DNA from: Cycloclasticus sp. symbiont of Poecilosclerida sp. N
GTDB taxonomy: Bacteria; Pseudomonadota; Gammaproteobacteria; Methylococcales; Cycloclasticaceae
Direction of reading: 5' to 3'
NCBI GenBank assembly: GCA_002101205.1
Contig: LWTM01000077.1
Location: 186,001-250,000 of the forward strand
Length of the DNA: 64,000 bases
Below the pieces are notes generated by a model. That model searched no databases, was not told the origin of the DNA, and saw only the letters and a list, made by a program, of their open reading frames with translations. Made by a program: the position numbers and the translations under genes. Position 1 is the stretch's first letter. The number at the start of each line of letters is the position of its first letter. Positions 11,436 through 19,524 of the stretch are shown one piece after another.

Positions 11436-11873
11436 TTATTCGATAATAAATAAAGGTTGGCCAAACTCAACAGCATGACCGTCTTCAGCCATAATTGATG
11501 TGATAACGCCTGATTTATCAGCTTCTATTTGATTGAGAATTTTCATAGCCTCAATAATACATAAGGTATCGCCTTCGCTAACCGTTTGACCCAAGCTGAC
11601 AAATGCGCCAGCTTCGGGCGATGGTGAGTTATAAAATGTACCGACCATAGGCGACGTAATAACGTGGCCCGATAGCTCTTCGATATCGTCATTAGTGACC
11701 ACTGTAGCCACTGTAGCACAAACAGCTGGTGCTGGTGCCGCCGCCGCCGCCGCGACAGGCTGAGAAGAATAACGGTTAATACGCACAGACTCCTCACCTT
11801 CATGAATCTCAATTTCGGCGATATCGGACTCTTGAATGAGTTCAATAAGTTTTTTAACTTTTCTAATATCCAT
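11436..11873 (-). CDS. accB: Biotin carboxyl carrier protein
   Basis: [32 protein letters not shown]...[15 protein letters not shown] biotinylation motif. Confidence 0.95.
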   Translation of the reverse strand: MDIRKVKKLIELIQESDIAEIEIHEGEESVRINRYSSQPVAAAAAAPAPAVCATVATVVTNDDIEELSGHVITSPMVGTFYNSPSPEAGAFVSLGQTVSEGDTLCIIEAMKILNQIEADKSGVITSIMAEDGHAVEFGQPLFIIE

Positions 11874-11883
11874 AACTTATCTC

Positions 11884-12327
11884 TTATGTGTTTTCTATTA
11901 ATGGGAGAGCGGCGAGCAGCGCCAGATCATAACTTTTTGGTCCAAAACCGCAGATAACACCTTGAGCAATATCTGAAAAATAGGAGTGTTGCCGAAATGA
12001 TTCGCGTGCATGAACATTCGACAAGTGCAATTCTATAAAAGGGGTGTCACTGGCTAATAAGGCATCACGTAAAGCAACACTTGTATGTGTAAATGCGGCG
12101 GGGTTTAACAAGATGACGGCAACATTATTTTGTTTGCTTTGTTGAATAGTATCGACTAAGTCGTGCTCGGCATTACTTTGATAAAAAAGTATTTCATGCC
12201 CATGTTGTTGCGCTAATTGCTCAAGATTATATTCGATATCAACTAATGTTTGAGTGCCATAGATACCAGGCTCACGCGCACCAAGCATGTTGAGGTTGGG
12301 TCCGTTGATAACAGAAATAATTGCCAT
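11884..12327 (-). CDS. aroQ: 3-dehydroquinate dehydratase type II
   Basis: [25 protein letters not shown]...[17 protein letters not shown]. Confidence 0.96.
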   Translation of the reverse strand: MAIISVINGPNLNMLGAREPGIYGTQTLVDIEYNLEQLAQQHGHEILFYQSNAEHDLVDTIQQSKQNNVAVILLNPAAFTHTSVALRDALLASDTPFIELHLSNVHARESFRQHSYFSDIAQGVICGFGPKSYDLALLAALPLIENT

Positions 12328-12472
12328 GTTATTGGTTACCTCAAAAACGTAAAATAATTGCTGGATGCAATTCCATTGTGCAACACGTGGATTTTGTCAA
12401 AGCCGAAGCCAAAAGTCTAGATAAATTACACTTCGTGAAAGATAAAAGCAAATATAAGCAAGTTACGCGGAG

Positions 12473-13012
12473 TTAGCCTTTTGTTAATTGGATAACATCG
12501 AGAATTTTTTCGCGATTCAGTAAGCCTACATGGCGAAATATTATTTCTTTATTCGGGTTAATAATAACGGAGTAAGGTAATGCACCGGTAATGTTCGCGT
12601 ATTTTTTTGCCAGCTCAATGCCTTCTGCTTCGGCAATAAGGTTTGGGTAATTAATACCCATCTCCAATGAAAAAGAATCGACCGAAACAGCATCATCAAT
12701 AGCAACGCCAATAAACTGTAAGTTGGATGCGCCGTATTCTTCTTGTAATTTGATAAATTCCGGTATTTCTTCACGACAAGGCGCGCACCATGTGGCCCAA
12801 AAGTTAAGCACGATGTATTTGCCGTCCCATTCTTTAATGCTGTGGATATTGCCTTGCACGTCAGGCAGAGCGAATTCAGGACGAATAACGGTGTTGTTGG
12901 TACAACTGCTCACCTGCGCCGCTATGGTGTTGCTATAGGAGTCGCTAAAAATGCTAAAAGTTAGTACCAATATAGCCAAGACAACCAGTAACAAAAGTAG
13001 CCGTTTAGGCAT
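12473..13012 (-). CDS. TlpA/ResA-like thioredoxin-fold thiol-disulfide protein
   Basis: Signal anchor plus NFWATWCAPCREEIPEF. Confidence 0.88.
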   Translation of the reverse strand: MPKRLLLLLVVLAILVLTFSIFSDSYSNTIAAQVSSCTNNTVIRPEFALPDVQGNIHSIKEWDGKYIVLNFWATWCAPCREEIPEFIKLQEEYGASNLQFIGVAIDDAVSVDSFSLEMGINYPNLIAEAEGIELAKKYANITGALPYSVIINPNKEIIFRHVGLLNREKILDVIQLTKG

Positions 13013-14857
13013 TTAATTTAACGTTTTGATTCGTTTTAAAAACAAGCCTGCTTCCATATAACCAATAACACGTTGCTGTGTTAGTTCGCCGGTGCTAGGT
13101 TTGAAAAATAAAATAGCCGGTGGGCCAATCAGTGAGAATGCGTTTAGTAATTCCCTGTCTTTATCGTCGTTTTGTGTCACGTCGGCCTGTAAAAGAATGA
13201 AATTCCCTAAAGCTTTTTGAACGTTTGGGTCAGAGAAAGTATAACTTTCCATTTCCTTACAAGACACGCACCAATCGGCATAAAAGTCCAACATGACAAA
13301 TTGATCTTGCTGGGCGGCTTTCCCAAGCACGTCATTTAGCTCGTTAATACTTTTGATAGCTTGAAAAGGCAGGGCGTGTTGCTGTGAAGTACTTTGCTGA
13401 GAGACGTTAAAGTTAGCCAAGGGCTTTAATGGATTTGTTCCACCTGAAACGGCACCAACGATTAAAAGAATGCCATAGATTAAGAACACAGTGCCCAACC
13501 CTTTGGAAAGTTTCTGCCAGCCGTTAGCATTGTCAGGTAAACGGTCTATCGCTTTAAGATAAACAGCACAGACGATCAGTAAGCCAGCCCATAAACTAAG
13601 TGTAATAGCGGGTGGTAAAATGCGGTCCATTAACCAAATAGCAACGGCCAATAATAAAACGCCGAAGAAATACTTAATCGGTTCCATCCAATGTCCCGCT
13701 TTAGGCAAAATCTTACCAGCAGACATGCCAATAATAATGAGAGGTACGCCCATTCCTATGCCAAGAGAAAACAGGGCTAAACCGCCTAATATTGCATCAC
13801 CTGTTTGGCCAATATAAATAAGAACACCTGCAAGTGGCGCGGCAACACATGGGCCAACAATTAAGGCGGACAATACTCCCATCACCGCGCTCCCCCATAA
13901 AGAACCATGCTTTTGATGCTGTGAAATAGAGGATAATTTGCTTTGAATACTTGCAGGTAGCTGTACTTCGTATAGGCCAAACATAGACAGTGCGAGTAGA
14001 ACAAAAACGCCGCTGAAGGAACTGAGTATCCACGGGTTTTGAAAAGTGGCTTGTAAATTACTGCCAAACAGTCCAGCCAGCACGCCAAATAGCGCGTATG
14101 TAAGCGCCGCAGCGACGACGTAACTTAGCGATAGATAAAAGGCTTTGCGGGCTGTTAAACTTTCCCCATGTCCAATAATAATGCCAGATAGAATTGGAAT
14201 CATAGGGAAAACGCACGGTGTTAAAGACAGCAAAAGCCCAAAACCTAAGAAGGTTAAACAAGTCAGCCAAATCGCGTTGCTGACTAAAGTACTTGCGATT
14301 TGATCCTGCTCGGAAATACTAGCTAAAGGGGTAGAACTGTTAGCGGGCTTTAAAGAAAGGGTCACTACTTTGTTCATTGGCGGGTAGCAAACACCAATAT
14401 CAGCACAGCCTTGAAAGCCGACATTAAGAGTTATGTCAGTAGGGCTGGAAATAGGCGTGGCCAGTAATTGTTTGAGTGAGAGGCTACCGTAATAGACCAC
14501 GGTCTTAGCGAATATCTCATCTGATTTGTCTTTCCCAGCTGGGAAAGACAAAGGCTTTAATGTTAGACCTTGTGGGCTGATTAAACTGACGCTGACTTTC
14601 TCTTGGTATAAATAATAACCGTCTGCGATACGCCAGTTCAGGTTGATTTGCTGATCACTATCAACGTAGGCATCGAAACTAAAGGCATCATCTGGCTCAA
14701 GTAACTCAGCGTAGTTCGTATCGCTAGTTCCCGAGAACAAGCTGTTGATAGTATCAAGAGGGTTACTAGGCGCGTTGCTTTGATCTGCTGCAAAACTCAC
14801 GGCGGTGAGCAGTAAACAGATGCAAAGGAAAATAGAGCTTCGTAAGGGTTTTTGCAT
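13013..14857 (-). CDS. dsbD: Thiol:disulfide interchange protein DsbD
   Basis: N-terminal DsbD-alpha domain (GCADIGVCYPP), TM core, C-terminal DFYADWCVSCKEME. Confidence 0.93.
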   Translation of the reverse strand: MQKPLRSSIFLCICLLLTAVSFAADQSNAPSNPLDTINSLFSGTSDTNYAELLEPDDAFSFDAYVDSDQQINLNWRIADGYYLYQEKVSVSLISPQGLTLKPLSFPAGKDKSDEIFAKTVVYYGSLSLKQLLATPISSPTDITLNVGFQGCADIGVCYPPMNKVVTLSLKPANSSTPLASISEQDQIASTLVSNAIWLTCLTFLGFGLLLSLTPCVFPMIPILSGIIIGHGESLTARKAFYLSLSYVVAAALTYALFGVLAGLFGSNLQATFQNPWILSSFSGVFVLLALSMFGLYEVQLPASIQSKLSSISQHQKHGSLWGSAVMGVLSALIVGPCVAAPLAGVLIYIGQTGDAILGGLALFSLGIGMGVPLIIIGMSAGKILPKAGHWMEPIKYFFGVLLLAVAIWLMDRILPPAITLSLWAGLLIVCAVYLKAIDRLPDNANGWQKLSKGLGTVFLIYGILLIVGAVSGGTNPLKPLANFNVSQQSTSQQHALPFQAIKSINELNDVLGKAAQQDQFVMLDFYADWCVSCKEMESYTFSDPNVQKALGNFILLQADVTQNDDKDRELLNAFSLIGPPAILFFKPSTGELTQQRVIGYMEAGLFLKRIKTLN

Positions 14858-15102
14858 GGAGTGGTGCTGTATCGATAATAAGGCTGAAAACTATAGTTGC
14901 CGTTATAATGTCATTATGCGTTTATTATACGCGCTGTTTAGGATGAATATATTCATTTTCGTTCAAGCTATAACTAGACCGCGCGGACTAGTTCAATCTT
15001 TCGTGGGTTATGTCGTTTATTCATCGGATGGTCAGCGAATCCATTGTCGGGCGAAATACTGGTTTTTTTACAAAACTGTTTTTCATGTGTAAGCTCTTTG
15101 TT

Positions 15103-15594
15103 ATGAACCCATTTTCAGCTTTTTTGTTATTGCTTATTATTGTTCCCGTGGTGGAAATATACTTTCTTATACAAGTCGGTGGAGCCATTGGCGCATTCCC
15201 AACGGTTATGTTGGTTATTGTCACGGCCGTGCTGGGTGCTTATATTTTTAGGCTGCAAGGCATATCTGTTTTTCAACGAGTACAGGCGAGTCTATCGCGA
15301 GGTGAAATTCCAGCAGTAGAAATGATAGAGGGTGCAATGCTGTTAGTCAGTGGTGCGTTATTACTGACGCCTGGTTTTGTCACAGACGTTGTTGGTTTTA
15401 CCTGCTTGATGCCTGCGCTTAGACAAAAGTTTGCTCTATCTGTTTTAGAAAGCCAGTTTGCTAATAAAGGTTCCTTCCAAGGGGGTGGGCCGTTCGGACA
15501 AAAAGAAAATGGTGATGGAACGAGTGAAGATATTATCGAGGGCGAATTTAAGCGAGAAGACGACGAGCCAAGGAAGTTAAATAAAGATGATTAA
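15103..15594 (+). CDS. fxsA: FxsA family membrane protein
   Basis: MNPFSAFLLLLIIVPVVEIYFLIQVGGAIGAFPTVMLVIVTAVLGAYIFRLQG. Confidence 0.85.
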   Translation: MNPFSAFLLLLIIVPVVEIYFLIQVGGAIGAFPTVMLVIVTAVLGAYIFRLQGISVFQRVQASLSRGEIPAVEMIEGAMLLVSGALLLTPGFVTDVVGFTCLMPALRQKFALSVLESQFANKGSFQGGGPFGQKENGDGTSEDIIEGEFKREDDEPRKLNKDD

Positions 15595-15639
15595 GGGTTT
15601 CATACCATTTTATAAAGGGCTAAACGGGGCTGTTCAATA

Positions 15640-15909
15640 TTACAAAACGACCTCAAACCCTTCAAATTTTGGATACCCTAAATACAAACCTTTCGTTTGC
15701 CCTGCTTGAGCGTGTACTTGTTTGAACGCATCAGAGTGAGTTCATGCATCGAATGCTTCTTTGTCTTGCCACGTGGTGTGAGATGCGAATAAGGTGTGAT
15801 CATCTAAAGTAGGGCCTTTTAGCAGATAAAACGTTTGAAAGCCCGCGACATCTTTGAGGCGTAATTCTCGTTTACGCCAAACTTATTCAAAATCATATTC
15901 CCTACCTAG
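15640..15909 (-). pseudogene. C-terminal part of an ABM-type (antibiotic biosynthesis monooxygenase / IsdG-like) protein, interrupted by insertion
   Basis: Reverse strand reads LGREYDFE*VWRKRELRLKDVAGFQTFYLLKGPTLDDHTLFASHTTWQDKEAFDA*THSDAFKQVHAQAGQTKGLYLGYPKFEGFEVVL*; two in-frame stops (15883-15885, 15742-15744). Confidence 0.8.
15902..15909. repeat. Left copy of 8-bp target-site duplication CTACCTAG
   Basis: Identical to 19464-19471; directly abuts IS end TCAACCCTTAAAAACC. Confidence 0.85.
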
Positions 15910-16676
15910 TCAACCCTTAAAAACCCAAACCAAAAACCACCCCTATCAGCTTAAAAACGGCTAAATTCTATTTGATTTTAGCCGTTTACCCATTACAACA
16001 AAAAACCAATCATTTTTTATGAAAGAAATAGCACCTTTTACACAGTTTGCGCTTTTTATCGCGTTGATAGCGATTGTCCTTTTTGAGTGCTTTTTAGGCA
16101 AAATGATTTTTGCACCTAACACTTCTTTAGCACGGTTGACTCTTGTGCAGCCTTGCTGTGCAGTTCAACGCTCAGTTTAAAAATAAGATTAAAACCTTCA
16201 GTACCAATGCGTTTCCTAAAGTGTACCAATTCGGTCGCATTACAAGGCACATCAGGCGTGTAGTTCGAATAACCACAGAAGTATTGATAATAAGGATTGC
16301 GTTTGAACTGCAAAACAACGCGCTCGTCAGATAGATTCTCAAGTTGCTTAAGAAGAAGCAAGCCCACCATCAGTCTAATGGGTTTTGAGGGTCTTCCATT
16401 GTCTTTAGAATAATACTTCTCAAAAGCATTATCAAAGACTGTCCAGTTAATAGTGTTGGCTAGTTGTATTAACGGGTCTTTGGTGTCTAATTGGGAAAAC
16501 AGTTCTGAATGAAAGAGGTTTAGTTGCCCAGTGTCTGGGGTTGATTTTGTTAGCATATTTTTTAAGCAAAACGACCAAGAAAGGACGGTTATTTTACCAA
16601 ATACTGGTTGTTTTTCTATGGGTTTTGTTGGGTTTATTGCTATAAATCAGTTGGTTGAGTGGTTTTTAAGGGTTGA
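15910..16676 (-). mobile_element. Internally deleted IS element with 16-bp perfect TIRs
   Basis: TCAACCCTTAAAAACC at 15910-15925 and its reverse complement at 16661-16676; contains a truncated transposase. Confidence 0.8.
16116..16556 (-). pseudogene. Truncated IS5-superfamily-type transposase (DUF772 N-terminal region)
   Basis: TGQLNLFHSELFSQLDTKDPLIQLANTINWTVFDNAFEKYYSKDNGRPSKPIRLMVGLLLLKQLENLSDERVVLQF; only ~146 aa, catalytic C-terminus missing. Confidence 0.82.
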
Positions 16677-16698
16677 ATACTTAACTTTTGGATTTTAA

Positions 16699-16817
16699 CT
16701 TGCATTGACACGTCCATGTTCGATTGGTCAGTTCTCGCACCCGGTGTTTGAACTTTTCCAAACTTTTGGGATGCCAAACAATAGTTTTGCCTTTAAAGCT
16801 GAAGCCTAAAAAATTGG
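16699..16817 (-). pseudogene. Group II intron reverse transcriptase/maturase fragment
   Basis: Reverse strand reads NFLGFSFKGKTIVWHPKSLEKFKHRVRELTNRTW, typical of the C-terminal end of the RT domain and start of maturase domain. Confidence 0.65.
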
Positions 16818-16880
16818 AAAGAATTTTGACAGGTCAATATCAACCGAAATCTGGGAGAGTATAGGGACAGAGAGGATAGT

Positions 16881-17024
16881 GACAGGCTACTTTTATCGTA
16901 ACTTTTTCTCTTTTTTCGGTATTCCTCTTGCTTTCAAGGTTGGTAATAAACCATATTTCTGCGCTATTTTAACCACCCAATCTTTGCTGCCAATCGGTGC
17001 TTGATAAAAAGCAGCCTGTCCCTA
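16881..17024 (-). pseudogene. REP-associated (Y1/RAYT) transposase C-terminal fragment with flanking inverted arms
   Basis: Reverse strand reads APIGSKDWVVKIAQKYGLLPTLKARGIPKKEKKLR*; arms gacaggctac (16881-16890) and gcagcctgtc (17011-17020). Confidence 0.6.
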
Positions 17025-17124
17025 TTACTTCCCATTTTGCAAAATACGCACCACTCACGGCGGTCCGTGATGCGGATGTTATGCTGAATTAAATTAAACC
17101 AAACCAATGTGCTAAAATTAAATA

Positions 17125-17235
17125 ATGAAATACAGTTATACAGATTATTTTGAACATGAAGTTTTAAGAAAACGAAATTATCTCAAAAAATACTGGTGTA
17201 TTGATGTTATCAACAATCCTTTAAAGATTGAATAA
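17125..17235 (+). pseudogene. Fragment of a small DUF4258/BrnT-like hypothetical protein
   Basis: MKYSYTDYFEHEVLRKRNYLKKYWCIDVINNPLKIE*, with coding-like sequence continuing past the stop and a frameshift. Confidence 0.45.
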
Positions 17236-17506
17236 CAAGACAATGGGCGTGTCGGTTTTAGGGTGCAGTGAAAGAAGTAGAAACTACCGCCCTTTTTGGA
17301 AATTCAACCAAGGTGATATTATTTGGCTCAAAAGGTATTTTTTTACAACTGAAAATAAAACAGATTTTGAACGCCATAAAAAAAATCAGATTCTGTTTTT
17401 CTTGAACTTGCATCATAAATGCAGGACTTACTCGATACTGATGAATTAATGGCTATTTATCAGATGGTTAAGTATTTTTGTTTTTAAAGATTCAAAATTT
17501 AACAAT

Positions 17507-19063
17507 ATGAAAAAACTTCCTATAGGTATTACGACTTTTGCCAAAATAAGAGACGAGCAACAAAATTATTTGTATGTTGATAAGACTGATATTGCATATA
17601 AACTGATTACCAGTGCGGAATACTACTTTCTATCCAGACCAAGGCGTTTTGGTAAAAGCCTGTTTTTAGATACCTTGGATAATATATTTTGCGCTAATAA
17701 AGATTTATTTAAGGGCTTATATATTTATGATAAATGGGATTGGAGCACCAAATATCCTGTTATTAGGATTGATTTTAATGTAGGTGATTTTGCTACTGTA
17801 AAAGGTATTGAAAATAGAGTTTTTGCTATTTTAGATAATATCAGTAAAACACTAGGGGTGACTTGTGAAGTAACTGAGGATATACCGCGTTGTTTTAATG
17901 ATTTGATTATTGCAACTTACAAAAAACACAATCAAAAAGTTGTTATTCTGATTGATGAATACGACAAACCAATTTTAGATAATATCACCAACCCAGAAAT
18001 AGCGACCCAAGCCAGGCATATTTTAAGGGTGTTTTATGGCGTGATTAAAAGCTGTGATCAATACCTAAAGTTTGTGTTGATGACAGGTGTGTCCAAATTC
18101 TCCAAACTTAACTTATTTAGTGGCTTAAACAACATTCAAGATATCACTATCAACCCACAATATGCCACGATTTGTGGTTATACCCATAATGATATAAAAA
18201 CTACTTTTATTGAACATTTACAAGGTGTTGATTTAGAAAAGTTAAAGATTTGGTATAACGGTTATAATTATTTTGGCGACCCTGTTTATAACCCTTATGA
18301 TATTTTGCTATTTGTCGCCAATGGCTGTTTATACAAAAACTACTGGTGGGAAACTGGTAATCCCAAATTCTTGGTGGATTTACTAAAACAAAACACCTAC
18401 AACATCCCTCAATTAGAAAATATCATTACCACTGAAGAAATACTCAACACCTTTGATGTGGAAAAAATAGACCTAGTCGCTTTATTATGGCAAACAGGCT
18501 ATTTAACCTTTGATAAATACATTATTAAGAATGACTTCATCAAATATAAAATGCGTATTCCTAATAAGGAAATTCAACACGCATTAAACTCATTATTTAT
18601 TGACTATCTAACCAATAATGTCAACAAAAGGCTGCAATATCAGGATGCGCTGATTGATAGTTTGGAAAATGATGATTTAAGCCATTTACAGTCAAGTTTA
18701 AATTCATTGTTTGCCTCAATATCTTATGAAAACTACAAAAAAAATAATATAGCTAATTATGAAGGTTATTATGCCAGTGTGGTTTTTACCTATTTTGCAT
18801 CATTAGGTTTTGAGTTAATACAAGAGGATAATACCAATACTGGTAGAATTGATTTAACCTTAAAACTAATTAATAAGATTGTTATTATTGAGTTTAAAGT
18901 GGATATAAAAGAAGCCGCTTTAACCCAAATAAAGCAGAAAAAATATTATCAAAAATACCTAAATGACAGTAGAGATATTTTTATAGTGGGTATTTGTTTT
19001 GACAGTAAAGCAAAAAATATTACTGAGTTTGTGTGGGAGCAAATAAATAATGATAATCAATAA
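17507..19063 (+). CDS. AAA-ATPase-like / PD-(D/E)XK nuclease superfamily protein (DUF1703 type)
   Basis: MKKLPIGITTFAKIRDEQQNYLYVDKTDIAYKLI...YYFLSRPRRFGKSLFLDTL (Walker-A-like GKS)...VVILIDEYDKPI...C-terminal GRIDLTLKL...VIIEFKV nuclease motif. Confidence 0.9.
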   Translation: MKKLPIGITTFAKIRDEQQNYLYVDKTDIAYKLITSAEYYFLSRPRRFGKSLFLDTLDNIFCANKDLFKGLYIYDKWDWSTKYPVIRIDFNVGDFATVKGIENRVFAILDNISKTLGVTCEVTEDIPRCFNDLIIATYKKHNQKVVILIDEYDKPILDNITNPEIATQARHILRVFYGVIKSCDQYLKFVLMTGVSKFSKLNLFSGLNNIQDITINPQYATICGYTHNDIKTTFIEHLQGVDLEKLKIWYNGYNYFGDPVYNPYDILLFVANGCLYKNYWWETGNPKFLVDLLKQNTYNIPQLENIITTEEILNTFDVEKIDLVALLWQTGYLTFDKYIIKNDFIKYKMRIPNKEIQHALNSLFIDYLTNNVNKRLQYQDALIDSLENDDLSHLQSSLNSLFASISYENYKKNNIANYEGYYASVVFTYFASLGFELIQEDNTNTGRIDLTLKLINKIVIIEFKVDIKEAALTQIKQKKYYQKYLNDSRDIFIVGICFDSKAKNITEFVWEQINNDNQ

Positions 19064-19067
19064 TAGA

Positions 19068-19366
19068 ATCATTAACGCACAACAAGCACCATATATAATT
19101 GACGCATTCAACCCATAAATGCACCACTTTAATCTTTGTTTCAACACCACCAATCATGACAACTTCAAGACTCCAATCAAACTGTATGGCATCGCCCGCT
19201 TTAAACACCAAAGGTACAAAGCCATCAGTCAACGATAGCTGTGTTGTTTTAAGCTTTTTAATAAAGCGGCATACTGGTGAGTAAGAACCTAAGTAACCTT
19301 CCTCTATTAACTACTCATACAGCTTTTGTGCAGTACGGCGCTCACGTTTAGGGCGTTTAAGGTCAA
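19068..19366 (-). pseudogene. IS21-family IstA transposase fragment
   Basis: Reverse strand reads FDLKRPKRERRTAQKLYE*LIEEGYLGSYSPVCRFIKKLKTTQLSLTDGFVPLVFKAGDAIQFDWSLEVVMIGGVETKIKVVHLWV; in-frame stop and truncation. Confidence 0.8.
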
Positions 19367-19367
19367 A

Positions 19368-19419
19368 CCGGAATAGGTGTTCACACTAGGCCGGAATGGG
19401 TGTTCACTTTGATCCGGAA
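19368..19419. repeat. IS21-type multiple terminal repeats
   Basis: ccggaataggtgttcac (19368-19384), ccggaatgggtgttcac (19391-19407), ccggaat (19413-19419). Confidence 0.7.
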
Positions 19420-19463
19420 TATGCAGTTATAAATCAAATGATTGAGTGTTTTTTAAGGGTTGG

Positions 19464-19504
19464 CTACCTAGCGTTACCCTGAAACGATTCATAGCGATAA
19501 ACAT
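19464..19504 (-). pseudogene. N-terminal part of the ABM-type monooxygenase, split from 15640-15909
   Basis: Reverse strand reads MFIAMNRFRVTLGR; continues in frame with 15909 downward when the element and one TSD copy are removed. Confidence 0.75.
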
Positions 19505-19524
19505 ACGTACTCTCTTTATATTTA

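Larger units (their letters stand above)
15910..19463. mobile_element. Composite/nested insertion element (3554 bp) with IS ends and 8-bp TSD
   Basis: Left end TCAACCCTTAAAAACC; right end TTTTTAAGGGTTGG; flanked by CTACCTAG; removal rejoins the ABM ORF. Confidence 0.8.

Noticed and set aside
17228-17449. 73-aa ORF upstream of the AAA-ATPase gene
   Set aside because: Covers the frameshifted remnant of the small DUF4258/BrnT-like gene plus low-complexity AT-rich sequence; not convincing as a gene.
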